Both the position numbers and the translations under genes were made by a program. A stretch of DNA of 59,980 nucleotides from Chloroflexota bacterium (GTDB lineage: Bacteria; Chloroflexota; Anaerolineae; Promineifilales; Promineifilaceae), in the NCBI GenBank assembly GCA_017993775.1, contig JAGOMA010000032.1:1-59980 (forward strand). Reading direction: 5' to 3'. A model generated the notes under the pieces. It was not told where the DNA came from and made no database searches. It saw only the letters and a list, made by a program, of their open reading frames with translations. Positions 1-8,485 of the stretch are shown here, piece by piece (position 1 is the stretch's first letter; the number at the start of each line of letters is the position of its first letter).

Positions 1-107
1 GGTTAGGGGTTGGGGGTTGGGGGTTAGTGACTAGAGATTAGATATTTTCCAATCCCCAATCCCCAATCCCCAGTCCCTAGTCCCCAGTCCCTAGTCCCCA
101 GTCTCCA
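1..107. repeat. Heptanucleotide tandem repeat tract at the hypD 3' end
   Basis: Two facing runs of degenerate 7-base units. The left run (about 1-42) is built on GGTTGGG and the right run (about 50-107) on CAATCCC/CAGTCCC/TAGTCCC, so the two can pair as a long hairpin. The unit length of seven is clear from the regular spacing of the CCC triplets. The right run supplies the last codons and the TAG stop of the minus-strand hypD gene. It resembles the short tandemly repeated repetitive (STRR) heptads known from cyanobacteria, but the unit sequences differ and I do not claim homology. Confidence 0.85.
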
Positions 108-1197
108 TAACCAAATCGCGCCGGTAGCGATAATATGCGGCGCAGGCGCCTTCGCCGGAGACCATGGTTGCGCCCAGGGGATGCTCCGGCGTACACTCTT
201 TGCCAAAGGCGGGACATTCGTTGGGCTTTTTGAGGCCCTGCAAAATCAGGCCGGATATGCACAGCGGCGATTCTTCCGGCTGGATGGCGGCCACGTCGAA
301 GCGCGTTTCGGCGTCAAAAGCGGCAAATTCGGGGCGCAAACACCAGCCGCTCTGCGGAATCACGCCGATGCCGCGCCACTTCCGGTCGCATTCCATGAAG
401 ACCCGGTTGATAACTGCTTGCGCCGGTTTGTTGCCCTCAAAGGTGACGGCACGGCCGTAGCCATTCTCTACCTCGCAGCGCCCCTCTTCAAGCTGGCGCA
501 CCGTCAGCAAAATGCCCTGCAAAATATCCAGCGGCTCAAAGCCGGTGACCACGATGGGCGTCTGATACTGCGCCGCGATGGGCGGATATTCCCAATAACC
601 CATGATGGCGTTGACGTGCCCGGCGGCCAAAAAGCCTTGCACCCGGTTACGCGGCGAGCCGAGAATGGCGTGCATCGCCGGCGGCACGCGCACGTGGGAC
701 ACCAAAATGCTGAAGTTGGGCACGCCCAACATCTGCGCCTGCACCACGCTCATGGCGTTAGCCGGAGCCGTCGTCTCGAAGCCAATGGCAAAAAATACGA
801 CCTGTTTATCCGGGTTTTTCTGGGCAATTTTGACTGCATCGAGCGGGGAATAAACGACGCGCACATCGCCGCCAGCGGCGCGAATCGAGAATAAATCTTT
901 GTTCGAGCCGGGCACGCGCAGCATATCGCCAAACGAGGTAAAAATCACGTCCGGGCGGGCGGCGATTTCCAGCCCTTTGTCGATTTGCTCCAACGGCGTC
1001 ACACACACCGGGCAGCCGGGGCCATGCACCAGTTCGATTTCCGGCGGCAGCAGCTGGTCGATGCCAAAGTGCATGATGGCGTGGGTTTGGCCGCCGCAAA
1101 TTTCCATGATGGTCCACGGCCGTTTCACCACCCGCCGAATTTCCGCCACCGTCTTCTTTACCAATTCCGCATCGCGGAATTCATCCATGTATTTCAT
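91..1197 (-). CDS. hypD: Hydrogenase maturation protein HypD
   Basis: HypD is the Fe-S scaffold that, with HypC, assembles the Fe(CN)2CO group of [NiFe]-hydrogenase in the cytoplasm. The protein (about 368 aa, normal for the family) has the expected cysteine motifs [18 protein letters not shown] and [14 protein letters not shown] VVTGFEPLD near the middle, and a Cys-rich C-terminal region ([18 protein letters not shown]). I chose the ATG at 1197 because family members begin close to [13 protein letters not shown] at 1218 would add seven residues. The final residues ETGD and the stop codon come from the heptad repeat at 1-107. It follows hypC by 35 bp on the same strand. hypE would be expected to the left of the window. 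Confidence 0.95.
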   Translation of the reverse strand: MKYMDEFRDAELVKKTVAEIRRVVKRPWTIMEICGGQTHAIMHFGIDQLLPPEIELVHGPGCPVCVTPLEQIDKGLEIAARPDVIFTSFGDMLRVPGSNKDLFSIRAAGGDVRVVYSPLDAVKIAQKNPDKQVVFFAIGFETTAPANAMSVVQAQMLGVPNFSILVSHVRVPPAMHAILGSPRNRVQGFLAAGHVNAIMGYWEYPPIAAQYQTPIVVTGFEPLDILQGILLTVRQLEEGRCEVENGYGRAVTFEGNKPAQAVINRVFMECDRKWRGIGVIPQSGWCLRPEFAAFDAETRFDVAAIQPEESPLCISGLILQGLKKPNECPAFGKECTPEHPLGATMVSGEGACAAYYRYRRDLVMETGD

Positions 1198-1232
1198 AAA
1201 CGTTTTCCAGCCTGACAAGAATTTTTAGCGTG

Positions 1233-1499
1233 TTAGCCCGCTCGCTCTTCTGGCAGCACGCCCAATTCCTCGTCGATATTGGCGATTTCATCCAGCAGGC
1301 GCAGGGTTTCCATCGCCTCTTCTTCGCTGATCTGGCTGATGGCAAAGCCGACATGGATGATGGTGTATTCGCCGATTTTGGCTTCCGGCACATACGCCAG
1401 GCACGCTTCGCGGGTTACGCCGCCAAAATCCACCTTGCCCATCGGCAAGCCGCCCGCTTCATAAATTTCTACAATTTTTCCAGGTACACCTAAGCACAT
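1233..1499 (-). CDS. hypC: Hydrogenase maturation chaperone HypC
   Basis: Small (88 aa) HypC/HybG chaperone that carries the Fe(CN)2CO moiety with HypD and binds the hydrogenase large-subunit precursor. It begins MCLGVPGK, with the conserved Cys2 that is exposed after Met removal, and continues with the family's VDFGGVTREA and IGEYTIIHVGFAI segments. A GAGGA ribosome-binding site lies just before the ATG. It is followed closely by hypD. Upstream it is separated from hypF by a toxin/antitoxin pair. Confidence 0.95.
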   Translation of the reverse strand: MCLGVPGKIVEIYEAGGLPMGKVDFGGVTREACLAYVPEAKIGEYTIIHVGFAISQISEEEAMETLRLLDEIANIDEELGVLPEERAG

Positions 1500-1512
1500 A
1501 GTTTCCTCTTGT

Positions 1513-1537
1513 TATGCATCATGCATCATGCGTCATG
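1513..1537. repeat. Heptad repeat at the antitoxin 3' end
   Basis: Three and a half units of a TGCATCA/TGCGTCA heptad. Read on the minus strand, it encodes the last residues (MTHDA) and the TGA stop of the antitoxin gene. It separates that gene from hypC. Confidence 0.7.
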
Positions 1538-1833
1538 GCAGAATTTGCATTTTTACGCTTTTTGGGAATCAAGGCGATCAAGTTACGAAGAGCTTCGTTG
1601 ACTGCCTCGGAGTCAGGGAAATATTCCCGCACGTCAGGTTCCAGGACAACAGCGCCTTCTTCCAATGTGAAATAATGGACTTCAATTTCTCCGTCCTCCT
1701 TCATAATTCGGACGGTATGTCCGGCACGATAGGCCTCGTGATACTTGCCGCGCTTGCCATCGCCCATTTGAGAAAAATCATACTCGGGCAGCATGTCATC
1801 AGCTTCTTCTTGAGATTTAGTTGGCTTTTTCAT
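1519..1833 (-). CDS. Antitoxin of a BrnT-type toxin/antitoxin pair
   Basis: About 104 aa from the ATG at 1833, which overlaps the end of the toxin gene by 17 bp. That coupling, and its place beside a BrnT-like toxin, identify it as the antitoxin. I recognise the C-terminal pattern LEPDVREYFPDSEAVNEALR as the form found in proteins that accompany DUF497/BrnT toxins in filamentous bacteria. It probably combines toxin binding with DNA binding, but no classical helix-turn-helix is obvious. An upstream in-frame extension exists but lies wholly inside the toxin gene. The last residues come from a heptad repeat. Confidence 0.75.
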   Translation of the reverse strand: MKKPTKSQEEADDMLPEYDFSQMGDGKRGKYHEAYRAGHTVRIMKEDGEIEVHYFTLEEGAVVLEPDVREYFPDSEAVNEALRNLIALIPKKRKNANSAMTHDA

Positions 1834-2098
1834 AATAGCTCTGCTCAGACTTCGTTGCCTTTCGACTACTAATAATGCGAATAACGTCCTCGCGCTCAGT
1901 ATGAACAACGATTAACATCCGCGCCTTCACGGACATTCCGATGTTGATGAAGCGTATTTCATCGTCTGAATGTTTCTTATCTAAAAATGTTAGCAGAAAA
2001 GGATCATTGAAGACAGTCTTGGCTTCAACAAAATCTACCTGGTGTTTCCGCAAGTTTTTTCTTTCTTTTGCTTCATCCCACTCAAAAATCAGACTCAT
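1817..2098 (-). CDS. brnT: BrnT-family toxin (DUF497)
   Basis: A 93-aa protein with the BrnT ribonuclease pattern: FEWDEAKERKNLRKHQVDF at the start, a central FNDPFLLTFLDK, IRFINIGMS, then VVHTEREDVIRIISSRKATKSEQ and a final YYE. Family members are RelE-like RNases that cut mRNA when the antitoxin is lost. The gene begins 5 bp after the hypF stop codon, so it can be transcribed with the hyp genes as well as from a promoter of its own. Finding this pair inside a hyp operon is unusual and suggests insertion. Confidence 0.88.
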   Translation of the reverse strand: MSLIFEWDEAKERKNLRKHQVDFVEAKTVFNDPFLLTFLDKKHSDDEIRFINIGMSVKARMLIVVHTEREDVIRIISSRKATKSEQSYYEKAN

Positions 2099-2103
2099 AG
2101 TGG

Positions 2104-4494
2104 TTACCCGCGATAAGAAAAGGCGGCTACGGCCGTTTGCCCCAACGCCAGCCCACCATCATTCGGCGGCACTTTGCTGTGCAGGTAAACGGTGAAGCCG
2201 TCGGCTTGCAGCCGTGGGACGGTGCGCGTCAGCAGGGTTACATTTTGCCAGACGCCGCCGCTGAGGGCAACTTCGCTTAGATTGTAGCGCGTTCGCAGAT
2301 CGCGGCACACGTCCAGCGTCATCTGGGCGACGCCGTTGTGGAAGCGGGCGGCCATCGTGGGGATGGGGGTTTTTCGGCGGAGATCGTCGAGAACGGCCGT
2401 TACCATCGGTCCGGGATCAACCACAGACTGCGCCGCCACCAGGGCAAACGGGTACACACCCGTTTCCGCCGGGTCGGCCAACGCTTCCAACTCAATAGCC
2501 GCCTGGGCCTCATAATTTACCGTCTGGCGCACGCCCATCAACGCCGCTACCGCATCAAATAACCGCCCCATACTGGAGGTGGGTGGCGCGTTAATCCCTT
2601 TTTCCATCTGCTGCCAAACAATCTGGAGTGCGGAGTGGGGAGTGGGGAGTGCGGAATCGAACTCCGCACTCCCCACTCCCCACTCCGCATTCACATGGCG
2701 CAGCCAGGCCAGGGCGAGACGCCAGGGTTCGCGCACGGCCAGGTCGCCGCCGGGTAGTGGGGTGTAAACCAGGTGATACGGCCGTTCATAGCCCGCGTAA
2801 TCGGCGATGAAAAATTCGCCGCCCCAGATCGCGCCATCGTCGCCGTAGCCCGTGCCGTCAAAACTGACGCCAATGACCGGACGGTCGCCGGGGTGGCCGT
2901 TTTCGGCCAGACAGGCGGCGATGTGGGCGTGATGGTGCTGCACGGGCACGGCCGTCAGCCCCTCCCGCGCCGCCCTTTCCAGCGCGTAACGCGTCGCCAG
3001 ATAGTTGGGATGTTTGTCATAGGCGATGATTTCCGGCTGCACACGGAACAACGTCTCGAAATGGGCCACGCCCTGCTCAAACGATTGCAGCGTCTCATAA
3101 TTTTCCAGGTCGCCAATGTGGTGGCTGAGGAAGGCGTAACGGCCGTTGGTGAGACAAAACGTGTTCTTTAACTCCGCCCCTGCCGCTAAAATCGGCGGCA
3201 CTGTCCAGGGCAGCTTCACCGGAAACGGCGCATACCCCCGCGACCTGCGGATAGGCAATTGACGATTGACGATCGTCGATTGTCGATTGGCGATCTCCTC
3301 GTTAATCGCCAATCGCCAATCGACAATCCGCATCACCGAGTCGTCGCAGCGCACGTGGATGTCGCGGTTGTGCATCAGGAAGGCATCGGCCAGGGCCGCC
3401 AGCCGCTCGCGGGCCTCGTCGTTGCGATAGGCAATGGGTTCCTCGCTGAGGTTGCCGCTGGTCATGACCAGGATTTTGGAGTGCGGAGTGCGGAGTGCGG
3501 AGTGGTGGAAGAGCAGGTAATGTAAAGGCGTATAGGGCAGCATCACGCCCAGATGCTCCTGGCCGGGGGCGCAGGCGCGGGCGATGGGCGAATCGGGGCG
3601 GCGGCGCAGCAGGACGATGGGGCGCTCGCGGGAAAGCAGCAAACTGCGCTCGGACTCGTTGACATAACAATACTGTTCAACCGTTTCCAGGTCGGGCATC
3701 ATCAGGGCGAAGGGTTTGTCGCGGCGCAGTTTGCGGGCGCGGAGGGTGGACACGGCCGTTTCATTCAACGCATCACACGCCAGATGAAAGCCGCCCAGCC
3801 CCTTAATCGCCAAAATCTTGCCCTCCGCCAGCAGCCGCTGTGCCATTTCGAGTGGGGAGTAGGGAGTGGGGAGTGCGGAATCTTCCGCCACTCCCCACTC
3901 CGCACTCCCCACTCCGCGTTCCAGCCACACCTGCGGGCCGCACGCCGGGCAGGCCACCGGCTGGGCATGGAAGCGGCGATCCAGCGGATTTTCATACTCG
4001 CGGCGGCAGTCGGGACACATGGCGAAGGGGGCCATGGTGGTCAATGGCCGGTCGTAGGGGATGTCTTTGATGATGGTGAAGCGCGGGCCGCAGTTGGTGC
4101 AGTTGATGAAGGGGTACAGGGAGCGGCGGTCGGCCGGGTCGAACAATTCACGCAGGCAGTCGTCGCAAACGCATACGTCGGGGGAGATGGGCTGGAAGGC
4201 GTGGGGCACGGCCGTTGAGGCCACAATCTTAAAACCCACAAACCCATTCGCCGGAACATCCACGGCGGTCAGGTCGTCAATTTGGGCCAGCGGCGGCGCT
4301 TCGGCCGTCAGGGCGGCGACAAAGTGCGCCAGAGCGTCCGGCGCGCCATCCACTTCAATATCCACGCCGGCGGAGGTATTGCGCACCCAGCCGGCCAGTT
4401 CATATCGATCCGCCAAGCCAAACACAAAGGGGCGGAAACCCACCCCCTGGACAATACCGTTGATGTGAATACGTTTACCGTGCTGCCTGGTCAT
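2104..4494 (-). CDS. hypF: Carbamoyltransferase HypF, with four repeat-derived insertions
   Basis: HypF makes the cyanide ligands of the [NiFe] site from carbamoyl phosphate and passes them to HypE. In order: acylphosphatase domain (about 1-90, GIVQGVGFRPFV); paired zinc fingers (CVCDDC, CTNCGPRF, CPDC, CPACGP); YrdC-like domain (KGLGGFHLACDA, MTSGNLSEEPI, RRSRGYAPF); and Kae1-like domain (HHHAHIAACLAE, GVSFDGTGYGDDG, PPTSSMGRLFDA). I start at the ATG at 4494; the TTG at 4512 overlaps the previous stop. About 796 aa is somewhat long. The excess lies in four low-complexity segments encoded by heptad repeats (EWGVGSAE, TPHSAL and NRQSTIVNRQ types), all in linkers, so the enzyme is probably active. 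Confidence 0.93.
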   Translation of the reverse strand: MTRQHGKRIHINGIVQGVGFRPFVFGLADRYELAGWVRNTSAGVDIEVDGAPDALAHFVAALTAEAPPLAQIDDLTAVDVPANGFVGFKIVASTAVPHAFQPISPDVCVCDDCLRELFDPADRRSLYPFINCTNCGPRFTIIKDIPYDRPLTTMAPFAMCPDCRREYENPLDRRFHAQPVACPACGPQVWLERGVGSAEWGVAEDSALPTPYSPLEMAQRLLAEGKILAIKGLGGFHLACDALNETAVSTLRARKLRRDKPFALMMPDLETVEQYCYVNESERSLLLSRERPIVLLRRRPDSPIARACAPGQEHLGVMLPYTPLHYLLFHHSALRTPHSKILVMTSGNLSEEPIAYRNDEARERLAALADAFLMHNRDIHVRCDDSVMRIVDWRLAINEEIANRQSTIVNRQLPIRRSRGYAPFPVKLPWTVPPILAAGAELKNTFCLTNGRYAFLSHHIGDLENYETLQSFEQGVAHFETLFRVQPEIIAYDKHPNYLATRYALERAAREGLTAVPVQHHHAHIAACLAENGHPGDRPVIGVSFDGTGYGDDGAIWGGEFFIADYAGYERPYHLVYTPLPGGDLAVREPWRLALAWLRHVNAEWGVGSAEFDSALPTPHSALQIVWQQMEKGINAPPTSSMGRLFDAVAALMGVRQTVNYEAQAAIELEALADPAETGVYPFALVAAQSVVDPGPMVTAVLDDLRRKTPIPTMAARFHNGVAQMTLDVCRDLRTRYNLSEVALSGGVWQNVTLLTRTVPRLQADGFTVYLHSKVPPNDGGLALGQTAVAAFSYRG
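2625..2692. repeat. Heptad-repeat hairpin inside hypF (copy 1)
   Basis: Units of the GAGTGGG/GAGTGCG type run into their inverse complement (CCCACTC/CGCACTC), giving a perfect 27-bp inverted repeat around a five-base centre. On the hypF strand it is translated as AEWGVGSAE followed by SALPTPHSAL in the linker before the PPTSS motif. The reading frame stays open. Confidence 0.85.
3256..3329. repeat. Heptad-repeat hairpin inside hypF (copy 2)
   Basis: Units GATTGAC/GATTGTC/GATTGGC followed by the inverse CGCCAAT/CGACAAT units. The hypF product reads LAINEEIANRQSTIVNRQLP here, between IVD and RRSRGYAPF, where other HypF proteins have only a short turn. It can fold as a hairpin. Confidence 0.8.
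3478..3508. repeat. Heptad repeat inside hypF (copy 3)
   Basis: Four direct GGAGTGC-type heptads without an inverted partner. Translated as HSALRTPHSK just before the conserved LVMTSGNLSEEP segment of HypF. Confidence 0.75.
3850..3918. repeat. Heptad-repeat hairpin inside hypF (copy 4)
   Basis: GAGTGGG/GAGTAGG/GAGTGCG units followed by inverse CCCACTC units. In the protein this is GVGSAEWGVAEDSALPTPYS, between the last zinc finger and the YrdC-like domain. It is the same repeat type as copy 1 and a hairpin is possible. Confidence 0.8.
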
Positions 4495-4508
4495 AGGGTC
4501 AGGATTGA

Positions 4509-5090
4509 TCAATTGCCCGGCGCGGCCGATGGTTCCAGGTAATCGGACGCCGCCCAGCCCTCAGTGTCGTCGTCCAGGCGGATATTCCACCAGAGCAAAT
4601 CGTTGCCTTCTTCTGGCCCGCCCAGGACAAAGACGATTGTGCCATCGCTGGCCACGGTGATGGGCGCATTGTTGACGCTTGGCCCGCCGCGCACGGTGAC
4701 GCCCACGCCGCCGGTGTTGGCGACGCGGGCATAATAGCCGGCCTGTACTTCTTCAGGCGCAGTGGCGAAGTCGCGGGTGGCGACTGGCGTAGAGGTGGGC
4801 ACGGCCGTTGGCGTAGGCAAATCCCGCGTGATGGTTGGGGTTGGACTGGGTGGGGCAGTCAGGACAATCACTGTGGGCGCCAGCGGCTCCACCGCCAGCG
4901 GGGCGCGAAACAGGAAATTCGTGACAATGCCGTAGGCTGCGCCCATGCCCACAATCGTCACCAGAATACCCAAACCCAGCCAGAGCCAGGGAATGGGTTC
5001 ACTGCCGTCACGGCGCTGACGCCGCGTTCGCTTGTTGGTCAGCTTACTTTCCGGATCACGTGGATCCGGTGGTACTTGATATCGAGCCAT
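4509..5090 (-). CDS. Membrane-anchored SH3b-domain protein
   Basis: 193 aa. A basic cytoplasmic head (about 1-33), one transmembrane helix (about 34-60, IPWLWLGLGILVTIVG), a Pro/Thr-rich stalk (about 70-105) and a C-terminal bacterial SH3-like domain (about 115-190: YYARVANTGGVGVTVRGGPS, WWNIRLDDDTEGWAASDYLE). SH3b domains usually bind peptidoglycan or peptides outside the membrane. Start ATG at 5090 has a GGAGAG site. The stop nearly touches the hypF start, so the two may be co-transcribed, although a role in hydrogenase assembly is not indicated. The specific function is unknown. Confidence 0.75.
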   Translation of the reverse strand: MARYQVPPDPRDPESKLTNKRTRRQRRDGSEPIPWLWLGLGILVTIVGMGAAYGIVTNFLFRAPLAVEPLAPTVIVLTAPPSPTPTITRDLPTPTAVPTSTPVATRDFATAPEEVQAGYYARVANTGGVGVTVRGGPSVNNAPITVASDGTIVFVLGGPEEGNDLLWWNIRLDDDTEGWAASDYLEPSAAPGN

Positions 5091-5137
5091 GTACTCTCCG
5101 GTTCGTTTATTAGTTTTCAGGCGATTTGTTTCTTTAA

Positions 5138-5230
5138 AGACCCGAAGGGTTTGCTGTTGAGAAGTTGGACCTTTGGGACCTCAAACCCTTGGAGCCTTCC
5201 CAGAGAAACCCGAACAGTTACTACGATTTG
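5138..5230. repeat. AGACCC-AAGGGTTT intergenic repeat
   Basis: The gap 5091-5307 holds AGACCCGAAGGGTTT at 5138 followed by TCAAACCCTT and AAACCCGAAC, matching the inverted-repeat family also seen at 44982-45042, 57411-57462 and 59817-59877. Arms are imperfect here. Nothing else is evident in this gap. Confidence 0.55.
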
Positions 5231-5307
5231 TCTGTATGATCAGAGATGTGAGACTGGAGATTGTTTGGTTCCCAGATTCTCACGGCCGTACTCCTGCTCC
5301 GGCAGCG

Positions 5308-6546
5308 TCAGGTGGCGAGGACCAGCAAGGTTACGTCATCGAAGGGGGCGGCATCCAACGAGAAACGGTCCAGGTCGGCGACAATGTGCTGAACCAGATG
5401 CGGGGCGGAAAGATGGCCGCCGGTTTCCAGAGCGGCGTGCAATCGTTCATAGCCGTATCGCACGCCGGCAGGATTCACGGCATCTGGTACGCCGTCGCTA
5501 AAAATGATCAAGCGGTCGCCGGGCTGCAACCAGATGGTGTCTTCCTCGAGTTCCAGCTCATCAAACATGCCCAGGAAACGGCCGTTTCCCGGCAGCGCCA
5601 AAACATCGGTTCCGGGGCGATAGAGCAACGGCCGTTCCTGAGCTGCGCGCACATACGTCAGACGGCCGCTCGGCCGGTGCAAGACGCCATAAAACGCCGT
5701 CACAAAAATATCATCCGTCGCCGACACATCCATCATGCCCCGGTGAACGGCCAAAGCTACCTGCGCCGGCGACAACGAATGTTTGCCTTCCTGCAAAAAC
5801 AAGGTGCGCGAGACAGCCATAAACAGCGCAGCGTGAAATCCCTTGTCGGCCACATCCGCCAGAACAATGCCCACATGTTCAGCATCCAAAGCTACGACAT
5901 CGTAAAAATCGCCGCCCACCTGCCGCGCCGGTTCAATATACGCCGCAAAATGATGATCGGGAAAATCTGGCAAGGAATCTGGCAGCAAACTGCGCTGCAC
6001 CTGCGCGGCCAATTCCATCTCGCGCCGCAGACGTTCATTTTCTACCAGTTTTACCTGAGCGGCCTGGAGTTCGTTGTACGCTTGCTGCAATGAGGTGTTT
6101 TTCTCGTTTAATTCCTGGATGGCAGCCTGATCAATCGTGCGGCTGCTTTCTAAGATTTTCCGCAGCATGGCATACGCCACGGCCGGACTCTTCATGACTA
6201 CCTGATCAAAAACTGCCTCGTCTACTTCCAAAACCGTCGTTTCCACAACTGTTTTACAGGTGGCCATACGCGGCGTGTCGTCGATCAGGCTCATTTCGCC
6301 AAAGCTTTTGTTTGGCCCAAGAAAACCCAACAACCGCTCTTCGCCACTCTCCAAAATTTGGGTCACCGCCACACTCCCCTCGATTACCAGATAGAGGGTG
6401 TGTTCGATTTGTCCCTGGGTGGTCAGAATGGTTTGTGGGGGATAAGTAACCCGGCGAGCCACGGCGCGTAAGGCATCCAGACTGTCATCGTCAATGCCGC
6501 CAAACACACTTTTTAGCACCATCGTCTGCTGCTTCGCTTGTTTCAT
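5308..6546 (-). CDS. cNMP-binding / SpoIIE-type PP2C phosphatase
   Basis: 412 aa. An N-terminal cyclic-nucleotide-binding fold (about 15-130: LYLVIEGSVAV, KSFGEMSLIDDTPRMATC, the phosphate-binding-cassette region), a coiled coil (about 145-180, LNEKNTSLQQAYNELQAAQ) and a SpoIIE/RsbU phosphatase domain (about 185-410: AAQVQRSLLP, GGDFYDVV, ADVADKGFHAALFMA, FSDGVPDA, DDVTLLVL). Such proteins dephosphorylate anti-anti-sigma factors in partner-switching pathways. Ligand binding is inferred only. The start overlaps the polX stop by four bases (ATGA), implying translational coupling. No anti-sigma partner gene is nearby. Confidence 0.88.
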   Translation of the reverse strand: MKQAKQQTMVLKSVFGGIDDDSLDALRAVARRVTYPPQTILTTQGQIEHTLYLVIEGSVAVTQILESGEERLLGFLGPNKSFGEMSLIDDTPRMATCKTVVETTVLEVDEAVFDQVVMKSPAVAYAMLRKILESSRTIDQAAIQELNEKNTSLQQAYNELQAAQVKLVENERLRREMELAAQVQRSLLPDSLPDFPDHHFAAYIEPARQVGGDFYDVVALDAEHVGIVLADVADKGFHAALFMAVSRTLFLQEGKHSLSPAQVALAVHRGMMDVSATDDIFVTAFYGVLHRPSGRLTYVRAAQERPLLYRPGTDVLALPGNGRFLGMFDELELEEDTIWLQPGDRLIIFSDGVPDAVNPAGVRYGYERLHAALETGGHLSAPHLVQHIVADLDRFSLDAAPFDDVTLLVLAT

Positions 6547-8276
6547 GCAAATTTCTCCTGCTGCACAAAGGCCAGAAACTGCTCCACAGACCAGGTATTA
6601 ACGATTGATTTGGCCGTCGCCCAACCGCGCTGGGCCACAGCGACGCCAAAATGACGAAAGGCGAATTGATCAGGGTGATGGGCGTCGGTGTTGATGGCGA
6701 TTTTGGCCCCGAGTTCGATGGCCCGGCGCACGTGACTGTCGCGCAGGTCGAGGCGCTCGGGGTTGGCGTTGATTTCCAGAATGGTGCGGGTGGATACGGC
6801 CGTTTCTAGCACCACATCCATGTCCAAATCCGCGCCCGCCCGGTCCGGCAGCAAACGGCCGGTGGGATGGGCGATCATGTCTACGTGTGGATTGTGCAGC
6901 GCATTCAGCAAACGGGCCATCACCTGCTCACGCGGCTGGCTGAGGCTGGTGTGCAGGCTGGCAATCACAAAGTCCAATTCTGCCAGCACCTCATCCGGGT
7001 AATCCAGTGAGCCATCAGCCTTGATTTCCATTTCTGTGCCGTGCAGCACGCGAAAATCTGGGCCTAAAGCCTCGTCGGCAGCGCGAACTTCGGCGGCTTG
7101 GGCACGCAGGCGTTCCACCGACAACCCATTGGCAATGCCCAGACTAACCGAATGGTCGGTGATGACGATGTAGCGCAGCCCCTGGGCTTTGGCGATTTGG
7201 GCCATCTCCAAAACGCTGAGTTTGCCATCGGACCAGGTGGTGTGCATGTGGAGATCGCTGATGATGTCGGCAAGTTGGACAACCTGGGGGAGACGGCCGT
7301 TCAGCGCCGCCTCGATTTCGCCAGAATCTTCGCGCAGGGTGGGTAAAATGTAGGGCAAACCCAGGGTGGCGTAAACTTCTTCTTCGGTGGCGCACAAGAT
7401 TTCGGGACGGCCGTCTTCCGGCGTGAAGGCATGTTCATTCAGGCTCAGACCTTGTTTAAGGGCCAATTCGCGCAGGCGAACGTTGTGGTTTTTGCTGCCG
7501 GTGAAATAAGAGAGCAGCGTCCCCCACCGTTCGGCGGGCAAGACGCGCAAATCGACCTGCACGCCATTGAGCAAAACCACGCTGGATTTGGTCGGGCCGT
7601 GCCCGGAAACAGATTCGACTTGAGGCAAATTGACAAAGGTATCCATGATGTGGGTCGATTCAGCGGCAGCCACCAGCAGGTCAATGTCGCCTATGGTTTC
7701 GCGCATGCGGCGAAGGGAGCCGCCAACGGCCGTTTGGCTAACGCCAGGCAGTTGGGCCAGCACAGCCAAAATTTCTCGCGCCAGCGGCCAGGCATCACCG
7801 AGCGGGGTACGGCCGTCGCCATGCCGCGACAATGCTTCAATTGCCGCGACCAGTTTCGCCTCAGATTTAGCCCCCAGACCGGGTAAATCGCGCAGTTTGC
7901 CGGCTTGGGCGACGGCCGTCAATTCATCCAGCGTGGTAATGCCCAGGCTTTCGTAAATTTGTTTGACGCGCTTCGGGCCTAAACCTTCCACGCGCAGCAT
8001 CTCGACCAGCGTAGGGGGCACTTCCTGTGACAATCGCTCAAAAAATTCCAGCTTACCCGTCGTTAACATCTCTTCAATTTTATCGGCCAGGGTTTTGCCA
8101 ATGCCAGGAATTTCGGTCAGCGCGCCGGCCTCATAAACCTGATGAATATCTCGGCCCAGGTCGCTGATGCTTTCGGCGGCGCGGCGATAAGCCAGCACAC
8201 GATGGATCTGGTCGCCGCGAATTGCCAGCATATCGGCTACGGTCGCAAATGTATCTGCAATCTCACGATTTCTCAT
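6543..8276 (-). CDS. polX: DNA polymerase/3'-5' exonuclease PolX
   Basis: Family X repair polymerase, 577 aa, of the bacterial PolX form. Helix-hairpin-helix and N-terminal 8-kDa-like region (about 1-160, EIPGIGKTLADKI, LPGLGAKSEAKL), polymerase palm (GGSLRRMRETIGDIDLLV, VQVDLRVLP, FTGSKNHNVRLRE) and a C-terminal PHP phosphoesterase (about 335-570: DLHMHTTWSDG, ITDHS, HGTEMEI, INTDAH). It acts in base-excision repair. Two adjacent ATGs (8279 and 8276) follow a GGAGG. The second has usable spacing to the ribosome-binding site, but a TATAAT seven bases before the first could make a leaderless message. Confidence 0.95.
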   Translation of the reverse strand: MRNREIADTFATVADMLAIRGDQIHRVLAYRRAAESISDLGRDIHQVYEAGALTEIPGIGKTLADKIEEMLTTGKLEFFERLSQEVPPTLVEMLRVEGLGPKRVKQIYESLGITTLDELTAVAQAGKLRDLPGLGAKSEAKLVAAIEALSRHGDGRTPLGDAWPLAREILAVLAQLPGVSQTAVGGSLRRMRETIGDIDLLVAAAESTHIMDTFVNLPQVESVSGHGPTKSSVVLLNGVQVDLRVLPAERWGTLLSYFTGSKNHNVRLRELALKQGLSLNEHAFTPEDGRPEILCATEEEVYATLGLPYILPTLREDSGEIEAALNGRLPQVVQLADIISDLHMHTTWSDGKLSVLEMAQIAKAQGLRYIVITDHSVSLGIANGLSVERLRAQAAEVRAADEALGPDFRVLHGTEMEIKADGSLDYPDEVLAELDFVIASLHTSLSQPREQVMARLLNALHNPHVDMIAHPTGRLLPDRAGADLDMDVVLETAVSTRTILEINANPERLDLRDSHVRRAIELGAKIAINTDAHHPDQFAFRHFGVAVAQRGWATAKSIVNTWSVEQFLAFVQQEKFA

Positions 8277-8286
8277 CATACCTCCG

Positions 8287-8292
8287 ATTATA
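8287..8292 (-). promoter_or_regulatory. Candidate -10 element for polX
   Basis: A perfect TATAAT on the minus strand ends seven bases before the first polX ATG (8279). The match to a -35 box is poor. If active, transcription would begin at or near the start codon. Confidence 0.45.
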
Positions 8293-8485
8293 CCGCGAAA
8301 GCTCTGGCATGGAATGAAGCCCTTACTGGCGAAAAATTGTCACCTAAAAGACCCCTAAATTGACCTTTTTCGTTTCGTTTGTCGCTTTGCCGTTCCTTTG
8401 CTAACATAGCAAACAACTATTTCCCGTTAGATCCCAACATTGCAGCACCATTTTACTCACTATCTCAACGTATAGGAGGAGAGAT

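Noticed and set aside
181..894. Long plus-strand frame opposite hypD (and similar long antisense frames across the window)
   Set aside because: Shadows of real genes caused by GC-rich codon use; no domain content and no ribosome-binding sites.
2625..3918. hypF as a pseudogene because of repeat insertions
   Set aside because: The frame is open throughout and all motifs of the four domains remain; insertions lie in linkers.
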